64,000 bases of DNA from Mytilus californianus (Eukaryota; Mollusca; Bivalvia; Mytilida; Mytilidae), in assembly GCF_021869535.1 (NCBI RefSeq), contig NW_026262668.1, forward strand, positions 22,697,732 to 22,761,731, read 5' to 3'. This document shows, in pieces, positions 10,021 through 20,692 of the stretch. The position numbers and the translations under genes were made by a program. Position 1 is the first letter of the stretch, and each line of letters starts with the position of its first letter. The notes beneath the pieces were generated by a model that saw only the letters and a program-made list of their open reading frames with translations, made no database searches and was not told the DNA's origin.

Positions 10021-10589
10021 TGAATACTTTTATGGTGAAAATTTTAAAATTATTTTGGATTAGGGAATATATCACCCTCATGCAAAGCTTTGATTCATTT
10101 CCCGACTTTAGCTATACTATCTGTCTCTAATGGTTAATAATCTCTTCACATTTTGAATAAGTTTGGTTTTTCAAATATTTTGGCCTTGATGATCAAGGAA
10201 GAGACATTTATTGTTAGTTCCCGATCGCGAGAGTATCACTAGCCCATGCAGTATCCAGTACTTCAGCACTGGCATGAGAATACGGATATTGTGTTTTTAA
10301 AATTTGCAGTCGCAAAATTTTTGATATTATTTAAGATGAAGGTATATATCTCCCACATACAAAGCTCTGATTCCTTGTCGGGCTTTTATATTTTATGTCA
10401 TTTTTGGTTTATAGGCTGTTCATTTTTTTAATAAGCTTTTGAAATTGAAAGTTTTTGGCTTCGGGCATTACTGAAGACATGCATTGTCGAAATGCGTATC
10501 CGGTGTAGTATAATTTGTACCGTTAATGTTGTACTACAACAAAGTCGAAAACTTTGCTGATGGACTGTTAGTCCCCGAGGTTATCACTA
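10021..10589 (+). repeat. Two further copies of the TACTGGC family
   Basis: Units from about 10025 and 10245 share CATGCAAAGCTTTGATTC, TTGTCGAAATGCGTATCC, GTACCGTTAATGTT and GGACTGTTAGTCCC with the 9345 copy. The second is interrupted at 10590 by a 5'-truncated retroelement; the next unit resumes at about 11330. Confidence 0.7.
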
Positions 10590-11171
10590 ACCCAGTAAAA
10601 AGTAAAATCACAAAAATACCGAACTTCGGTGAAAATTCAAAACGGAAAGTCCCTAATCAAATGGCAAAATCAAAAGCTCAAACACATCAAACGAATGGAT
10701 AACAACTGTCATATTCCTGACTTGGTACAGGCATTTTCTAATGTAGAAAATGGTGGATTAAACCTGGTTTTATAGTTAGCTAAACCTCTCATTTGTATGA
10801 CAGTCTCATAAAATTCCATTATATTGACAATGATGTGTGAACAAAACAAAGAGACATAAAAGGTAAAAATGTCAAAATAGGGGTACAACAGTCAAAATTG
10901 TATTATAATCTTAATCACTATGAAAACAAAAAAATATGTAACAAATAAACACAAAAAGACATATAGACAAAGCACATAAGCAAAAATGAAAGACAAGAAT
11001 ACAAAAATTTACCATAGCACAATGACACAATGACGGGATGTATAAGTACCGAGCCACGTCAAATGAATAACCCAAAAAATAGACTAAACAGTAAAAGTAA
11101 TATTCAAAAAGACAAATACAAGAATACTATAACACGTTATTAAGATGATAAGCAACGTCAGTACCCAGAAT
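10590..11171 (-). mobile_element. 3' untranslated end of a 5'-truncated non-LTR-type retroelement
   Basis: Lies directly downstream of the reverse-transcriptase tail at 11172-11327 on the same strand. The minus-strand reading ends TCGGTATTTTTGTGATTTTA and then a T-rich end. The same terminal ~100 bp recurs at 60085-60205, as expected for repeated 5'-truncated insertions. Family placement is from memory of mussel repeats. Confidence 0.6.
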
Positions 11172-11327
11172 CTATACTTCAAGACCATCGTGTTTTATTT
11201 GTGAATTTGATACGGAATATTTATCAACAAGGTCTTGGTACCTTCCGATGAACTTTTTAAGAAAAATAACGAGACGTTCTTTGACATACTCCTGGTTCAT
11301 CAACTTTCTGCTCAGACACTGGTAACG
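11172..11327 (-). pseudogene. C-terminal tail of a reverse-transcriptase ORF, unit 1
   Basis: Minus-strand frame of 51 codons ending in TAG (11172-11174), with RYQCLSRKLMNQEYVKERL and FLKKFIGRYQDLVDKYSVS. This matches my memory of the extreme C-terminus of a widespread invertebrate reverse-transcriptase family, usually ...KKFYGRYQDLVDKY.VS. The frame is cut at 11327, where the TACTGGC-family repeat starts, so it is a 5'-truncated insertion. No RT catalytic motifs are present. The match rests on a short segment, so the exact family is uncertain. Confidence 0.55.
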
Positions 11328-11605
11328 TAAGCCAGTACTTCGGTACTGGCATGAAAATATGGATAATGTGTTATTAAAATTTGTGGTTTTAGTAACAGTA
11401 ACACACTTTTGGAAATTATTTTAGGAATATACCTCCCTCATGCAAAACTCTGGTTCCTTGTCTGGCTTTGGGTATAAGTTTTGTCTTTTTGTGTATATAA
11501 GCTCATAAGTTTTAGATTTTCAAAATATATTGGCCTCAAGCATCACCCAAGGGACATTTATTGAAAAGCACATATGGTGCAGTAAAATTGGTAGCGTTAG
11601 AATTC
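11328..11605 (+). repeat. TACTGGC-family dispersed repeat, continued after the retroelement
   Basis: Starts AGCCAGTACTTCGGTACTGG and includes CATGCAAAACTCTGGTTCC, CATATGGTGCAGTAAAATTG and GGTAGCGTTA. Together with 10245-10589 it forms the interrupted cluster. Confidence 0.7.
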
Positions 11606-12261
11606 TTTGTAATAATAATTCATGAACTAAAATCTAGACACACCAAGGACCAAGTAAATCTTGAACTAGTTCAGTCGTTTAAGGGGTTAAGGCCTTTGAA
11701 ACAAAATAAAAAATAAGATAACCGATTTGATCCTTTAAAATATTTTTTACAATCATCAAAAACAACTTTGATTGGCTCATTATCGATGCTCACGATTGTC
11801 TCTTTGGTATAGTCTTAAATGGGAAAACAGTAAATGTCTTGTAGACATTTCACAAAATTGTGTTTTGCAGCTTTCTTCACAATCAGGGGAGAAGCGGTGA
11901 AAATCTTATAGTTCACCCGTGAGGCATGTATTTGATCTTTAATGAAACCATGTAATGAGTTCTTTGTATATTAAAGGAGAAAGGGAAATAAACGTTGATA
12001 TCAATACCCAAAAAGCAAATGTTAATAATGCAAATGCAAATGATGTTCTGAACTTTCTGTAACTAATCACATCTTTTATTTTATTATATGCCTAAAATTC
12101 AAATTTGTGTCCAATCTTAAAATCACATTTATATGATAAAAGCCAGCATGCTATCATGATGAGATTCCATCTGGACCCAAAGTATTTCGTAAAATGAATA
12201 TTTGTGTAACCATGACCTTAACCTTTTAACATTTTGACTGGAAATTCAACCAGCTGTATAT
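11606..12261. other. No gene or clear element seen
   Basis: AT-rich sequence. There is a short palindrome AAATGTCTTGTAGACATTT near 11834, but no reading frame or repeat match that I can support. Confidence 0.5.
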
Positions 12262-12317
12262 ATAAAAATAAGAAGATGTGGTACGATTGCCAAAGAGACA
12301 ACTCTCCACCAGAGATC
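12262..12317 (+). repeat. Left stub of the mussel-type dispersed repeat
   Basis: ATAAAAATAAGAAGATGTGG, TACGATTGCC and CTCTCCACCAGAGATCA correspond to the start of the repeat at 4371. The remainder resumes at 14998 (GACATAGAAGTTAACAAC, GGCCTTCAACAATGAG), so 12318-14997 is an insertion. Confidence 0.75.
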
Positions 12318-12519
12318 AATAAAATGCTCCGCAGGGCGCAGCTTGATACGACCGCAGAGGTCGAACCCTGAACAGTTGGGCAAGTATGGACACAACATTC
12401 AAGCTTGATACAGCTCTGAATTTGGATTGTGATTAAATATTTGACACAGCATAGGTTTCTGACACAGAATGAATGTGGTCTAAGAACTTAAAATTTTAAA
12501 TTGAACATTCACCTATTAT

Positions 12520-13515
12520 GGTCCAATATCCAAAATCTAAATACATGGTTAGATTCAGCATATCAAAGAACCCCAAGAATTCAATTTTTGATGAAATCAA
12601 ACAAAGTTTAATTTTGGACCCTTTTCACCTCAATGTGGACAAAGTTGATAATGGGGCCCAAAAATCAAAAATCTAAATACATGGTTAGATTCAGCATATC
12701 AAAGAACCCCATATATTCAATTTTTGTTGAAATCAAACAAAGTTTAATTTTGGACCCTGATTTGGACCAACTTGAAAACTGGGCCCATAATCAAAAATCT
12801 AAATACATGTTTAGATTCAGCATATCAAAGAACCCTAAGAATTCAATTTTTGTTAAAATCAAACTAAGTTAAATTTTGGACCCTTTGGACCTTAATGTAG
12901 ACCAATTTGAAAACGGAACTAAAAATTAAGAATCTAAATACACGGTTAGATTCGGCATATCAAAGAACCCCAATATTTCAATTTTTGATGAAATCAAACA
13001 AAGTTTAATTTTGGACCCTTTGGACCTCAATGTGGACCAATTTAAAAACGGGGCCCAAAATCCAAAAAACTTAATACACGGTTAGAATCAGCATATTAAA
13101 GAACCCCATATATTCAATTTTTGTTGAAATCAAACAAAGTTTAATTTTGGACCCCGATTTGGACCAACTTGAAAACTGGGCCCATAATCAAAAATCTAAA
13201 TACATGTTTAGATTCAGCATATCAAAGAACCCTAAGAATTCAATTTTTGTTAAAATCAAACTGAGTTAAATTTTGGACCCTTTGGACCTTAATGTAGACC
13301 AATTTGAAAACGGAACCAAAAATTACGAATCTAAATACACGGCTAGATTCGGCATATCAAAGAACCCCAATATTTCAATTTTTGATGAAATCAAACAAAG
13401 TTTAATTTTGGACCCTTTGGACCTCAATGTGGACCAATTTAAAAACGGGGCCCAAAATCCAAAAACTTAATACACGGTTAGAATCAGCATATTAAAGAAC
13501 CCAAAGAATTCAAGA
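12520..13515. repeat. ~133-bp tandem repeats with a 3-unit (~399-bp) higher-order period
   Basis: The motif AATTTTGGACCC recurs about seven times with spacings of about 136, 124, 135, 138, 127 and 134 bp. Monomers three apart are far more alike than neighbours: the GATTTGGACCAACTTG monomers at about 12743 and 13140, the TTAATGTAGACCAATTTG monomers at about 12867 and 13267, and the CTCAATGTGGACCAATTT monomers at about 13002 and 13401. This is a higher-order repeat. Short plus-strand frames here are repeat translations. Confidence 0.85.
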
Positions 13516-13562
13516 ATAAAACCCCATTGAAATTGGTCAAGAAATAAGCAATTTATACGAAG

Positions 13563-13795
13563 TATCTTCTTTTGCACAATACTGTGCAATTGAATATTTC
13601 TTGCTATTGCGCAATACTGTACAATTGACAATTTCTTGCTATTGTGCAATATTGTGCTATTGGATATTTCTTGCTATTGCACAATACTGTGCAATTGAAG
13701 AGTTCTTGCTATTGCGCAATACTGTGCAATTGAAGATTTCTTGCTATTGTGCAATACTGTGCAATTGAAAATTTCTTGCTATTGCACAATACTTA
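13563..13795. repeat. 36-bp tandem repeat with palindromic core
   Basis: Six to seven copies of TTGCTATTGCGCAATACTGT followed by GCAATTGAAGATTTC. The core GCACAATACTGTGC is an imperfect inverted repeat. Units are contiguous with no unique spacers, so this is not a CRISPR array. Confidence 0.9.
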
Positions 13796-13984
13796 TTATA
13801 TAATAATTTACACATCCTGTTTGGTGAGTATCTCCTACCATATCATTATTATTTGCTTTTAAATATAAAACAGAAATAACCAACTTAAAATGGAAAATTT
13901 TAAAAGAAAAAAAAAAAGGAAAAACAGAAAAAAAGGAAAAAAAAAAAAAATCCCCCCCCCAAATTTTTTGAACCCCCTTATGAT

Positions 13985-14880
13985 TCATCACCCCAAAACT
14001 CAATCCCAGCCTTCCCTTTGTGGTATGGTACCTTGCAGTACAATTTCAGAGAGATCCATACACTTGAACACAAGTTATTGTCTGGAAACTAGAAAAATGC
14101 TTATTTTTTGCCCCTTTTTGGCCCCTTATTCCTAAACATTTGAAGCAATTACCCCCAAACTCAATTCCAGCTTTCCCTTTGTGATATGGAACCTTGTAGT
14201 ACAATATCAGAAAGATCCATACACTTACACACAAGTTATTATCATGAAACTAGAAAAATGCTTGTTTTTTGCCCCTTTTTTGGCCCCTTATTCCTAATAT
14301 TTTGAGGCAATTACCCCCAAAATCAATCCCAGCATTCACTGTGTGATATGGAACCTTGTGGTACAATTTCAATGAGATCCATACACTTGAACACAAGTTA
14401 TTGTCTGGAAACTAGAAAAATGCTTATTTTTTGCCCCTTTTTGGCCCCTTATTCCTAAACGTTTTGGGCAATTACCCCCAAACTCAATTCCAGCTTTCCC
14501 TTTGTGATTTGGAACCTTGTAGTACAATTTCAGAAAGATCCATACACTTACACACAAGTTATTGTCATGAAACTAGAAAAATGCTTGTTTTTTGCCCCTT
14601 TTTTGGCCCCTAATTCCTAATGATTTGAGGCAATTACCCCCCAAAATCAATCCCAGCATTTCCTGTGTGATATGGAACCTTGTAGTACAATGTCAGAGAG
14701 ATCCATACACTAACACACAAGTTATGTCTGGAAGTTACAAAAATGCTTATTTTTGGCCCCTTTTTGGCCCCTAATTCCTTAACTGTTGGTACTATAACCC
14801 CCAAAATCAATCCCAAACTTCCTTTTGTGGTATTGAACCTTATGGTAAAATTTCATAGAGATCCATTCACTTAAACTAAA
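13985..14880. repeat. ~162-bp tandem repeats with alternating (dimeric) subtypes
   Basis: AGATCCATACACT recurs six times at intervals of 160-163 bp (about 14051 to 14858). Units 1 and 3 share TTGTCTGGAAACTAG, and units 2 and 4 share ATCATGAAACTAG or GTCATGAAACTAG, indicating a ~323-bp dimer. Each unit carries GCCCCTTTTTGGCCCC. The overlapping frames on both strands are repeat translations. Confidence 0.85.
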
Positions 14881-14905
14881 GTTAGAGTGCGAAAACCAAT
14901 GTGTC

Positions 14906-14955
14906 TTCGGACGACGCCGGACGACGCCAGACGACGACGACGACGACGACGCCAA
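14906..14955 (+). repeat. GAC/CGA trinucleotide-rich tract
   Basis: CGGACGACGCCGGACGACGC followed by about seven GAC triplets and GCCAACGTC. It forms the subterminal part of the 2.7-kb element, just before the palindromic end. Confidence 0.85.
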
Positions 14956-14997
14956 CGTCATACCAATATACGACCGCAAAAATTTTTGCGGTCGTAT

Positions 14998-15310
14998 AAA
15001 AATGACATAGAAGTTAACAACTACGGCCTTCAACAATGAGCAAAACCCATACCGCATAGTAAGCTATAAAAGGCCCCTTAATGACAAATGTAAAACAATT
15101 CAATTGAGAAAACTAACGGCCTGATTTATGTACAAAACAATGAAGGAAAAACAAATATGATATACAGCAACAAACGACAACCACTGAATTACAGGCTCCT
15201 GACTTGGGACAGTCACATACAGAATGTGCCGGGGATAATCTAGTTTGAAAACGCCAACCCTCCCCTAACCTGGGATGGCGGTGTAACAGTACAACATACA
15301 ACTGTGTCCT
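14998..15310 (+). repeat. Right part of the split mussel-type dispersed repeat
   Basis: GGCCTTCAACAATGAG, CAGGCTCCTGACTTGG and CCCTCCCCTAACCTGGGA match 4460-4795. This is the continuation of the stub at 12262. The minus-strand frame over it is non-coding. Confidence 0.75.
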
Positions 15311-16430
15311 TTCATCTATAGGTTTCATTAAATTCCAACAAGTGTACCTATGGTAATTGCAAGGAAAAAGCAAATTGCACTTCTTTTTTTCATATTTTCA
15401 GTCTATTTTTTTTTAAAGGACCATTATGAAGAAATGTAAATAATTGAAACATAAAGAATTGTACATATGATATTTAATATTACTAAATATAAATCATTTT
15501 ATGGTATACTAAAATGAAGTTTCCCTCAAGAAATTTTAAACGACAGATAAAATTGTTTTGTAAAACTATATTAAAGCGATTCACATACATAAGAAATATT
15601 GTAAAAATTAACAACTTCTAAAACATAAAACACATACTTAAATCATAAAAATATGAGATGCTGTTTAAAACGTTACATCTTATAAAAACATTTGGATTTA
15701 TATTATATACAAAATCTTAATCAAAAGCAATAGGTTCACATAGAGTTTAAACAAATAAATAAGAGCTCACAACAAAATGAAAACGATTCTGTGGAAATAC
15801 ATTTACACACGTCAGAATATCTTAGCATATATCTCTAATACATTACTTGACATGTACATTGATAGGATATAAAGAATATTCACCTCTATGTTACTGTACT
15901 ATGATGTTTGCGATATCAAATGTAAGAGACGAAGCCTTAAAAAATATCGATATAGCACAAGTGACATCAGGGTTTTGATTTGATTTCATGAAACTTTAAC
16001 CCAAATAATATATTTGTCACTATGTACCCCCAAACTTCATCTATAATCCTTACAAAATATTTCCACTGAATGTTTTAAATTTCCATTTCAAACGTGTATG
16101 GTGAATGGTGAACGTTACAGTATATATTGTAATATTTATCTTTACCAAGTGTGAAAGGGTATTGTGTATTATTGTACTTCATGTTAAAATGCCAGATTTT
16201 GATTGGTTAATACGAGGGTGACAATTTGTTCTATCCCATGGCAAATACTCTATTACCCTTCACGGAGACACTTGATCAAGTGTGCGCTTTAATTAAATAC
16301 GGATGATTGTTATGTACACGATGTCATAGTTTATTACTCTGAATTTGAAATTTAATAGACAATAATAACAGAAAATTCAATTTAATAATTAAATTAAACA
16401 AGCATTCTGAGAGTATTGCATGGCAATACA
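15311..16430. other. AT-rich stretch without a recognisable gene
   Basis: No frame or family recognised. Near 16148-16268, GTGAAAGGGTATTG and CTATTACCCTTCAC form a weak inverted pair that could be a degenerate MITE, but this is too diverged to call. Confidence 0.5.
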
Positions 16431-16819
16431 TAGTCCCCTACAGGTTAAAATTTCATTGTACTGTAACAAAATGCTAACTTGTTCTATAATTTGTCATGGT
16501 GTTAACTTTATAACAAATATCGTCAATATCTTCAAGCATGATGAAAAAAAAAGTGTAGAAAACTGATTATTAGTGAATTTTCTATGTCCAAGGACCATAA
16601 CTCTGCATAAAATCATCAGACCGGAACAAAATTCGAACTTGATCTGTAACTTGTCATGATACAACTATATACCAATTATCAAATCAATATTTTCAAGCAT
16701 GATGAAAAAAAGAGAGGTGAAAGATACCAAAGGGACATTCAAACTCATAAGTCGAAAATAAACTGACAATGCCATGGCTAAAAAAGACAAGCATTCTGAG
16801 AGTATTGCATGGCAATACA
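16431..16819 (+). repeat. Truncated copy of the TAGTCCCCTA element plus a second repeat fragment
   Basis: The left end TAGTCCCCTACAGG recurs in direct orientation 389 bp later at 16820. Between them, about 16709-16786, lies AGGTGAAAGATACCAAAGGG and AATAAACTGACAATGCCATG, part of another common mussel-type repeat. Copies lie at about 33343-33731 and 50244-50632. Confidence 0.65.
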
Positions 16820-17749
16820 TAGTCCCCTATCGGGTAAAAATTCATTATACTGGAACAAAATGCTAACTTGTTCTATAACTTGTCATGGTGTAAACAAATA
16901 GAAAATATCAAGTCAATATTTTAAAGCATGGCTAAAAACAGTGTGGAAAACTGAATATATGAGAGAATTTTTTCAAGTCCAAGGACCATAACTCTGCACA
17001 AAATTATCAGACTGAAACAAAAATTTGAACTTGATCTGTAACTTGTCATGATAAAACTATATACCAATTGTCAATCAATATCTTCAAGCCAGATGAAAAA
17101 AGTGTGGAAAACCTATAACACTCTAACATTAGATATGATGTAATACAATGTATATCTATTTTCGAATTACAATCAAATAAAATTAATAGTTCCAAATATT
17201 TTTTTTTTCATTTGTCACAAACTAATATAGATTTGTAACTTATCTATAAAATGTCAACAACTTTTATCTACACAAAGTAATGTAATGAAATATATACTTT
17301 AATAAAAATAGATTATTATCTAATTTAAGGATTTCACTTAATAAAAAAATATATATATATATATACATGTAGCATTCAGAAAATTAGTTTATACAAAATA
17401 ACATATAAACCTGCCACAAAATTCCTCAAACAATTTACCAAATTTTAAAAAATGAGTTATCTCCCTTTGTACAGATATATGGTTTAACATAGTACTCTAA
17501 CATTAGTTATGGAGTTTTTTTATGGACCATAACTCTGGACTAAATCATCAGACCGGAACAAAATTTGAACTTGATCTATAACTTGTCATTATAAAACTAT
17601 ATACTAAATATCAAATCAATGTCTTCAAGAACGAAGAAAAAAAGTGTGGAAAACTGAGTTGCCGGACTGACGGATGGACAGACGGACGGACAGACAGACG
17701 GACAGTGGGCAAACCTAAAGTCCCCTTCGACTTCGTCGGTAGGGGACTA
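16820..17749 (+). mobile_element. 930-bp dispersed element with TAGTCCCCTA/TAGGGGACTA ends (across units 1 and 2)
   Basis: Complete copy of the element cut at the window start. Short inverted termini enclose AT-rich non-coding sequence with a GACGGACGG-rich 3' part. An incomplete left end of the same family (from 16431) precedes it in direct orientation, separated by a fragment of a different repeat (about 16709-16786). Confidence 0.75.
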
Positions 17750-18867
17750 ATAAATGGGGAATGTGTCCATGGGACACAGATGATGCCCCCGCTTGCATAT
17801 CATATAAAGTTATAAAGGGACATAACTGAAGAACGGAATAAGTGACGCTACCCAAATTTGTACTTGATCGGAGTTTTGTGTCGATAAGTATTGAGTATAA
17901 GTTTCATAACATTTGGTTGAGGCAAACTTAAGTTAGAGAACGGAAATGAAAAATTCAGCAATTTTTCCATTTGTAAAGGGGCATAACTCTAGAACAGTTA
18001 AAGGTGTAATACCACCATTGATTTTCCCCTATTAGTCTTTGTTAAATTTGCACTTTTCAAAAAATTGTGCAGAATTTATCTTTGTTTCAAATAAAGAAAT
18101 ACTTGGCATGAGTAAAGTTTGATCCTGTCCAGTACTATAGAAAAAATTTCACATAACATTTCATTGCATATAAGAAAATAACCATCACTGGAAGTTAACC
18201 AATCAAATTTTCCCCCTTTTTTAACCTGTGTACAAGCTTTAGTAACCATGTAACCTCAAGTTTCCAAAATATTCTATAGAAACCCTAAATAAAAAAAAAA
18301 TGGTGCTTTGAAATACCCAATATATATGTTTATGACCAAGAAATGTTTTACTGCAATGAAATGAAGGATCAATTATCTACAACTGTCAAATTCAAGGGAA
18401 TATTTTTTTTCGACCTATTTTCGACGAATATAGTTCCTTTTAATTAGAGTGTATTTTTTCTTAATTTTTTTTCTTTCCCTTCCTCACTCATTTCTTAGGT
18501 TTTTTTGGGTGGAAATAAAAGAAGAGAGATGAAATAATCTTTTGGATGTTGTATTTTAACTGATTTTGATATGGAAAGAGTGATTAGGCCAGGTGCAAAA
18601 AGGTGATATTTACAGTTTTCGGAACATCTCTTGACTTGTCCATAGGGGTATGGATGTGTATTGGCTAAATTTGTAAGAGTCATTGGTTCAATCTTTCTGA
18701 AATTTGGATATATTTTTGGACTAGTACTATACATTATACACACAAAAGATTTGACAAAAATGCAAGGTGCAATTTTTTTAATGAAACAAAACGTTATAAA
18801 GAACTAATAGGGGAATTTAATTGTGGTCTGTGGCCTGTACCTTTTGTGTTTTGTAGCTACAAATAAT

Positions 18868-20193
18868 GGTATCCGGTCGTTCCGTCCCCAAACCGATCCG
18901 GCCCCAAGTCGATCCGGCCCACGTCGATCCGTCCCTACGTCGATCCGGCCCCATAATAAAATATGAATAAACTATATTGACTTTGGAGGATTTTGTGACA
19001 AATTTTAACAGTATAAATGGAATTTGTAAAAAGTATCGTTGATGGATGAAAACAGGTAAGTTATTGGAGTACCAGTCAAAGAATTATTTTACATCGATAC
19101 GAAAATGAGTGTGATTGTGTCTGTTTGTAAAGCAGCTTCAACATATTTTAATATGAAGTTATTTTCCATGATAACTTTGAATGTCATGGCGATTTTTATT
19201 TTATTTAATTCACACACAGAATAGCTAAATAAATATTTACAGTCCAATGGAACCTATAAAATTTAACTCATCATAATGACTTGTTTAATCAAATCATTAG
19301 TCTATAATTGGTTTGTTTATTCAACAATTGTCTAATGAATGTGAACTAAGGTAATGCCACTCGTAATCACTTAATTCAATCAAATCCTGATTGATTAAAG
19401 TTACGTAATCAACAAGGTCTTTATAGTTTGATCTTTTGTTTGGTGTTATGTGTTATAATAATTAATTGTATTTTTATTTAAGGTAACATCAGCTAAAGGC
19501 TTCTATAATACATGTTTTTTATTTGTAATATCGAATATAGTCAATATATTTTTTTAAAGTTGACAATATTTTGAATAGTTGTGTGTAGATAAAAAAAACA
19601 AGTTATATGAGTATCCATTATTCTTTATTGCAAGATAATAACAAAATGATTACACTGAATGCACATTTTCACTCTCTAAAATATAATATCAGCATTACTA
19701 TAATATAACAATAAATTCATACACACTAACAAACACACTATCTCTGACACTCACATAAATATATATAACTCTTAAATCATTTACACTAACAGTTACACTG
19801 TCACTAACATAATATAAAAGGGGTCACACTTGCAGCACTACAATAACATATACAGTAACTATCATACGCAGTACGTATACATATATAATATATATCCATT
19901 AATCTTGAAAACTTGTAATGAAAACATAATCAACATAGTTGTTTTAAACTCATCTGAAGAAAATATTTGTCAAAGGCCAATTTTTTTTTACCGCACACCT
20001 TTTACATTATAATAAAATTCATAAACATTTATGAATTACAATTAATATATATCTTTAGTTTTATTCCTTATAAATATATTTTTTTATTGGGACGGATCGA
20101 CTTTAAATATGGGCCGGATCGACGTTGGGCCGGATCGACGTGGGACGGATCGACTTGGGCCGGATCGACGTGGGGCCGGATCGACATGAAAGC
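18868..20193. mobile_element. hAT-like element, unit 2 copy
   Basis: Same element as at 1965-3290 with the same CAAATAAT flanks, so it was inserted before the unit was amplified. Confidence 0.75.
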
Positions 20194-20350
20194 CAAATAA
20201 TTAATGTTGACGAAGTTGGCGAATAGAACATAAAAAAAATAAATGTAGGCGAACTTGGCTAAGTTTGTGAACATTACATATAAAATAATGTTGGTGAATT
20301 TGGTGAACAATAATGATTTTGTAAAGGTTGGCGAACTTGGCAAACATTAA

Positions 20351-20692
20351 GGGACCGTGCAATATTTATCAGGCAGGTAGGACCAGTGCAAATTCTGGTT
20401 ATGACAAAACACAGTTAATGTCATATACTGATTTGAGCCGTAAAAACTAAATGTCCTATGACATTCATGCAGAAAAAAAGTATTTGGTTGTTTGGTTTTT
20501 TACTGTCAAATTTAGGGATTTAATTAATAGGTAAGAAAAAGCTACAATTTTTAGTTTAAATAAATCTTCATGTCCTATGGTCACCAAAGGTGAAAAAGTG
20601 GAGACCCTTTGCCTGAAGTGGATGAAAAATATGTTTGTCCAACTATTGTTTAAGCACTAGTCCCACCTGCCTGATAAATATTGCACGGTCCC
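20351..20692. mobile_element. 342-bp Harbinger-like MITE, unit 2 copy
   Basis: Same insertion as 3448-3789, with the same TAA flanks and the same position in the satellite. Confidence 0.85.

Larger units (their letters stand above)
12318..14997. mobile_element. 2.7-kb element built of three tandem arrays, ending in a perfect 30-bp palindrome
   Basis: Inserted into the dispersed repeat at 12262/14998. The left end has GCGCAGCTTGATACGACCGC and the right end GCGGTCGTAT, giving ATACGACCGC inverted ends. The last 30 bp (14968-14997) are a perfect palindrome centred on AAAAATTTTT. In between are arrays with ~133-bp, 36-bp and ~162-bp periods and a GAC-rich tract. No coding sequence is present. Mussel genomes carry many such elements in my recollection, but I cannot name the class. 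Helitron-like hallmarks (TC start, CTRR end) are not evident. Confidence 0.7.
1..16903. repeat. Array unit, copy 1
   Basis: First full unit as cut by the window edge; the phase is arbitrary. It has private variants, for example ACAGACAAACGG near 790 where copies 2-4 read ACAGACAGACGG, and a 13-base poly-G run at 6871. All component features below are described in this copy and recur at shifted positions in copies 2 and 3. Confidence 0.95.

Noticed and set aside
12633-13470. Plus-strand frames with repeated SISKNP/FVEIKQSLILDP-type peptide
   Set aside because: The peptide repeat mirrors the ~133-bp DNA repeat, and monomers differ by frame-shifting lengths.
13563-13795. CRISPR-like regular repeats
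   Set aside because: The 36-bp units are contiguous and degenerate, with no unique spacers, in a eukaryotic satellite context.
14046-14816. Pairs of 60-62-codon frames on both strands
   Set aside because: They recur every ~162 or ~323 bp and are products of the tandem array.
16148-16268. Possible MITE with GTGAAAGGGTA-type ends
   Set aside because: The inverted pairing is weak and no target duplication could be defined.
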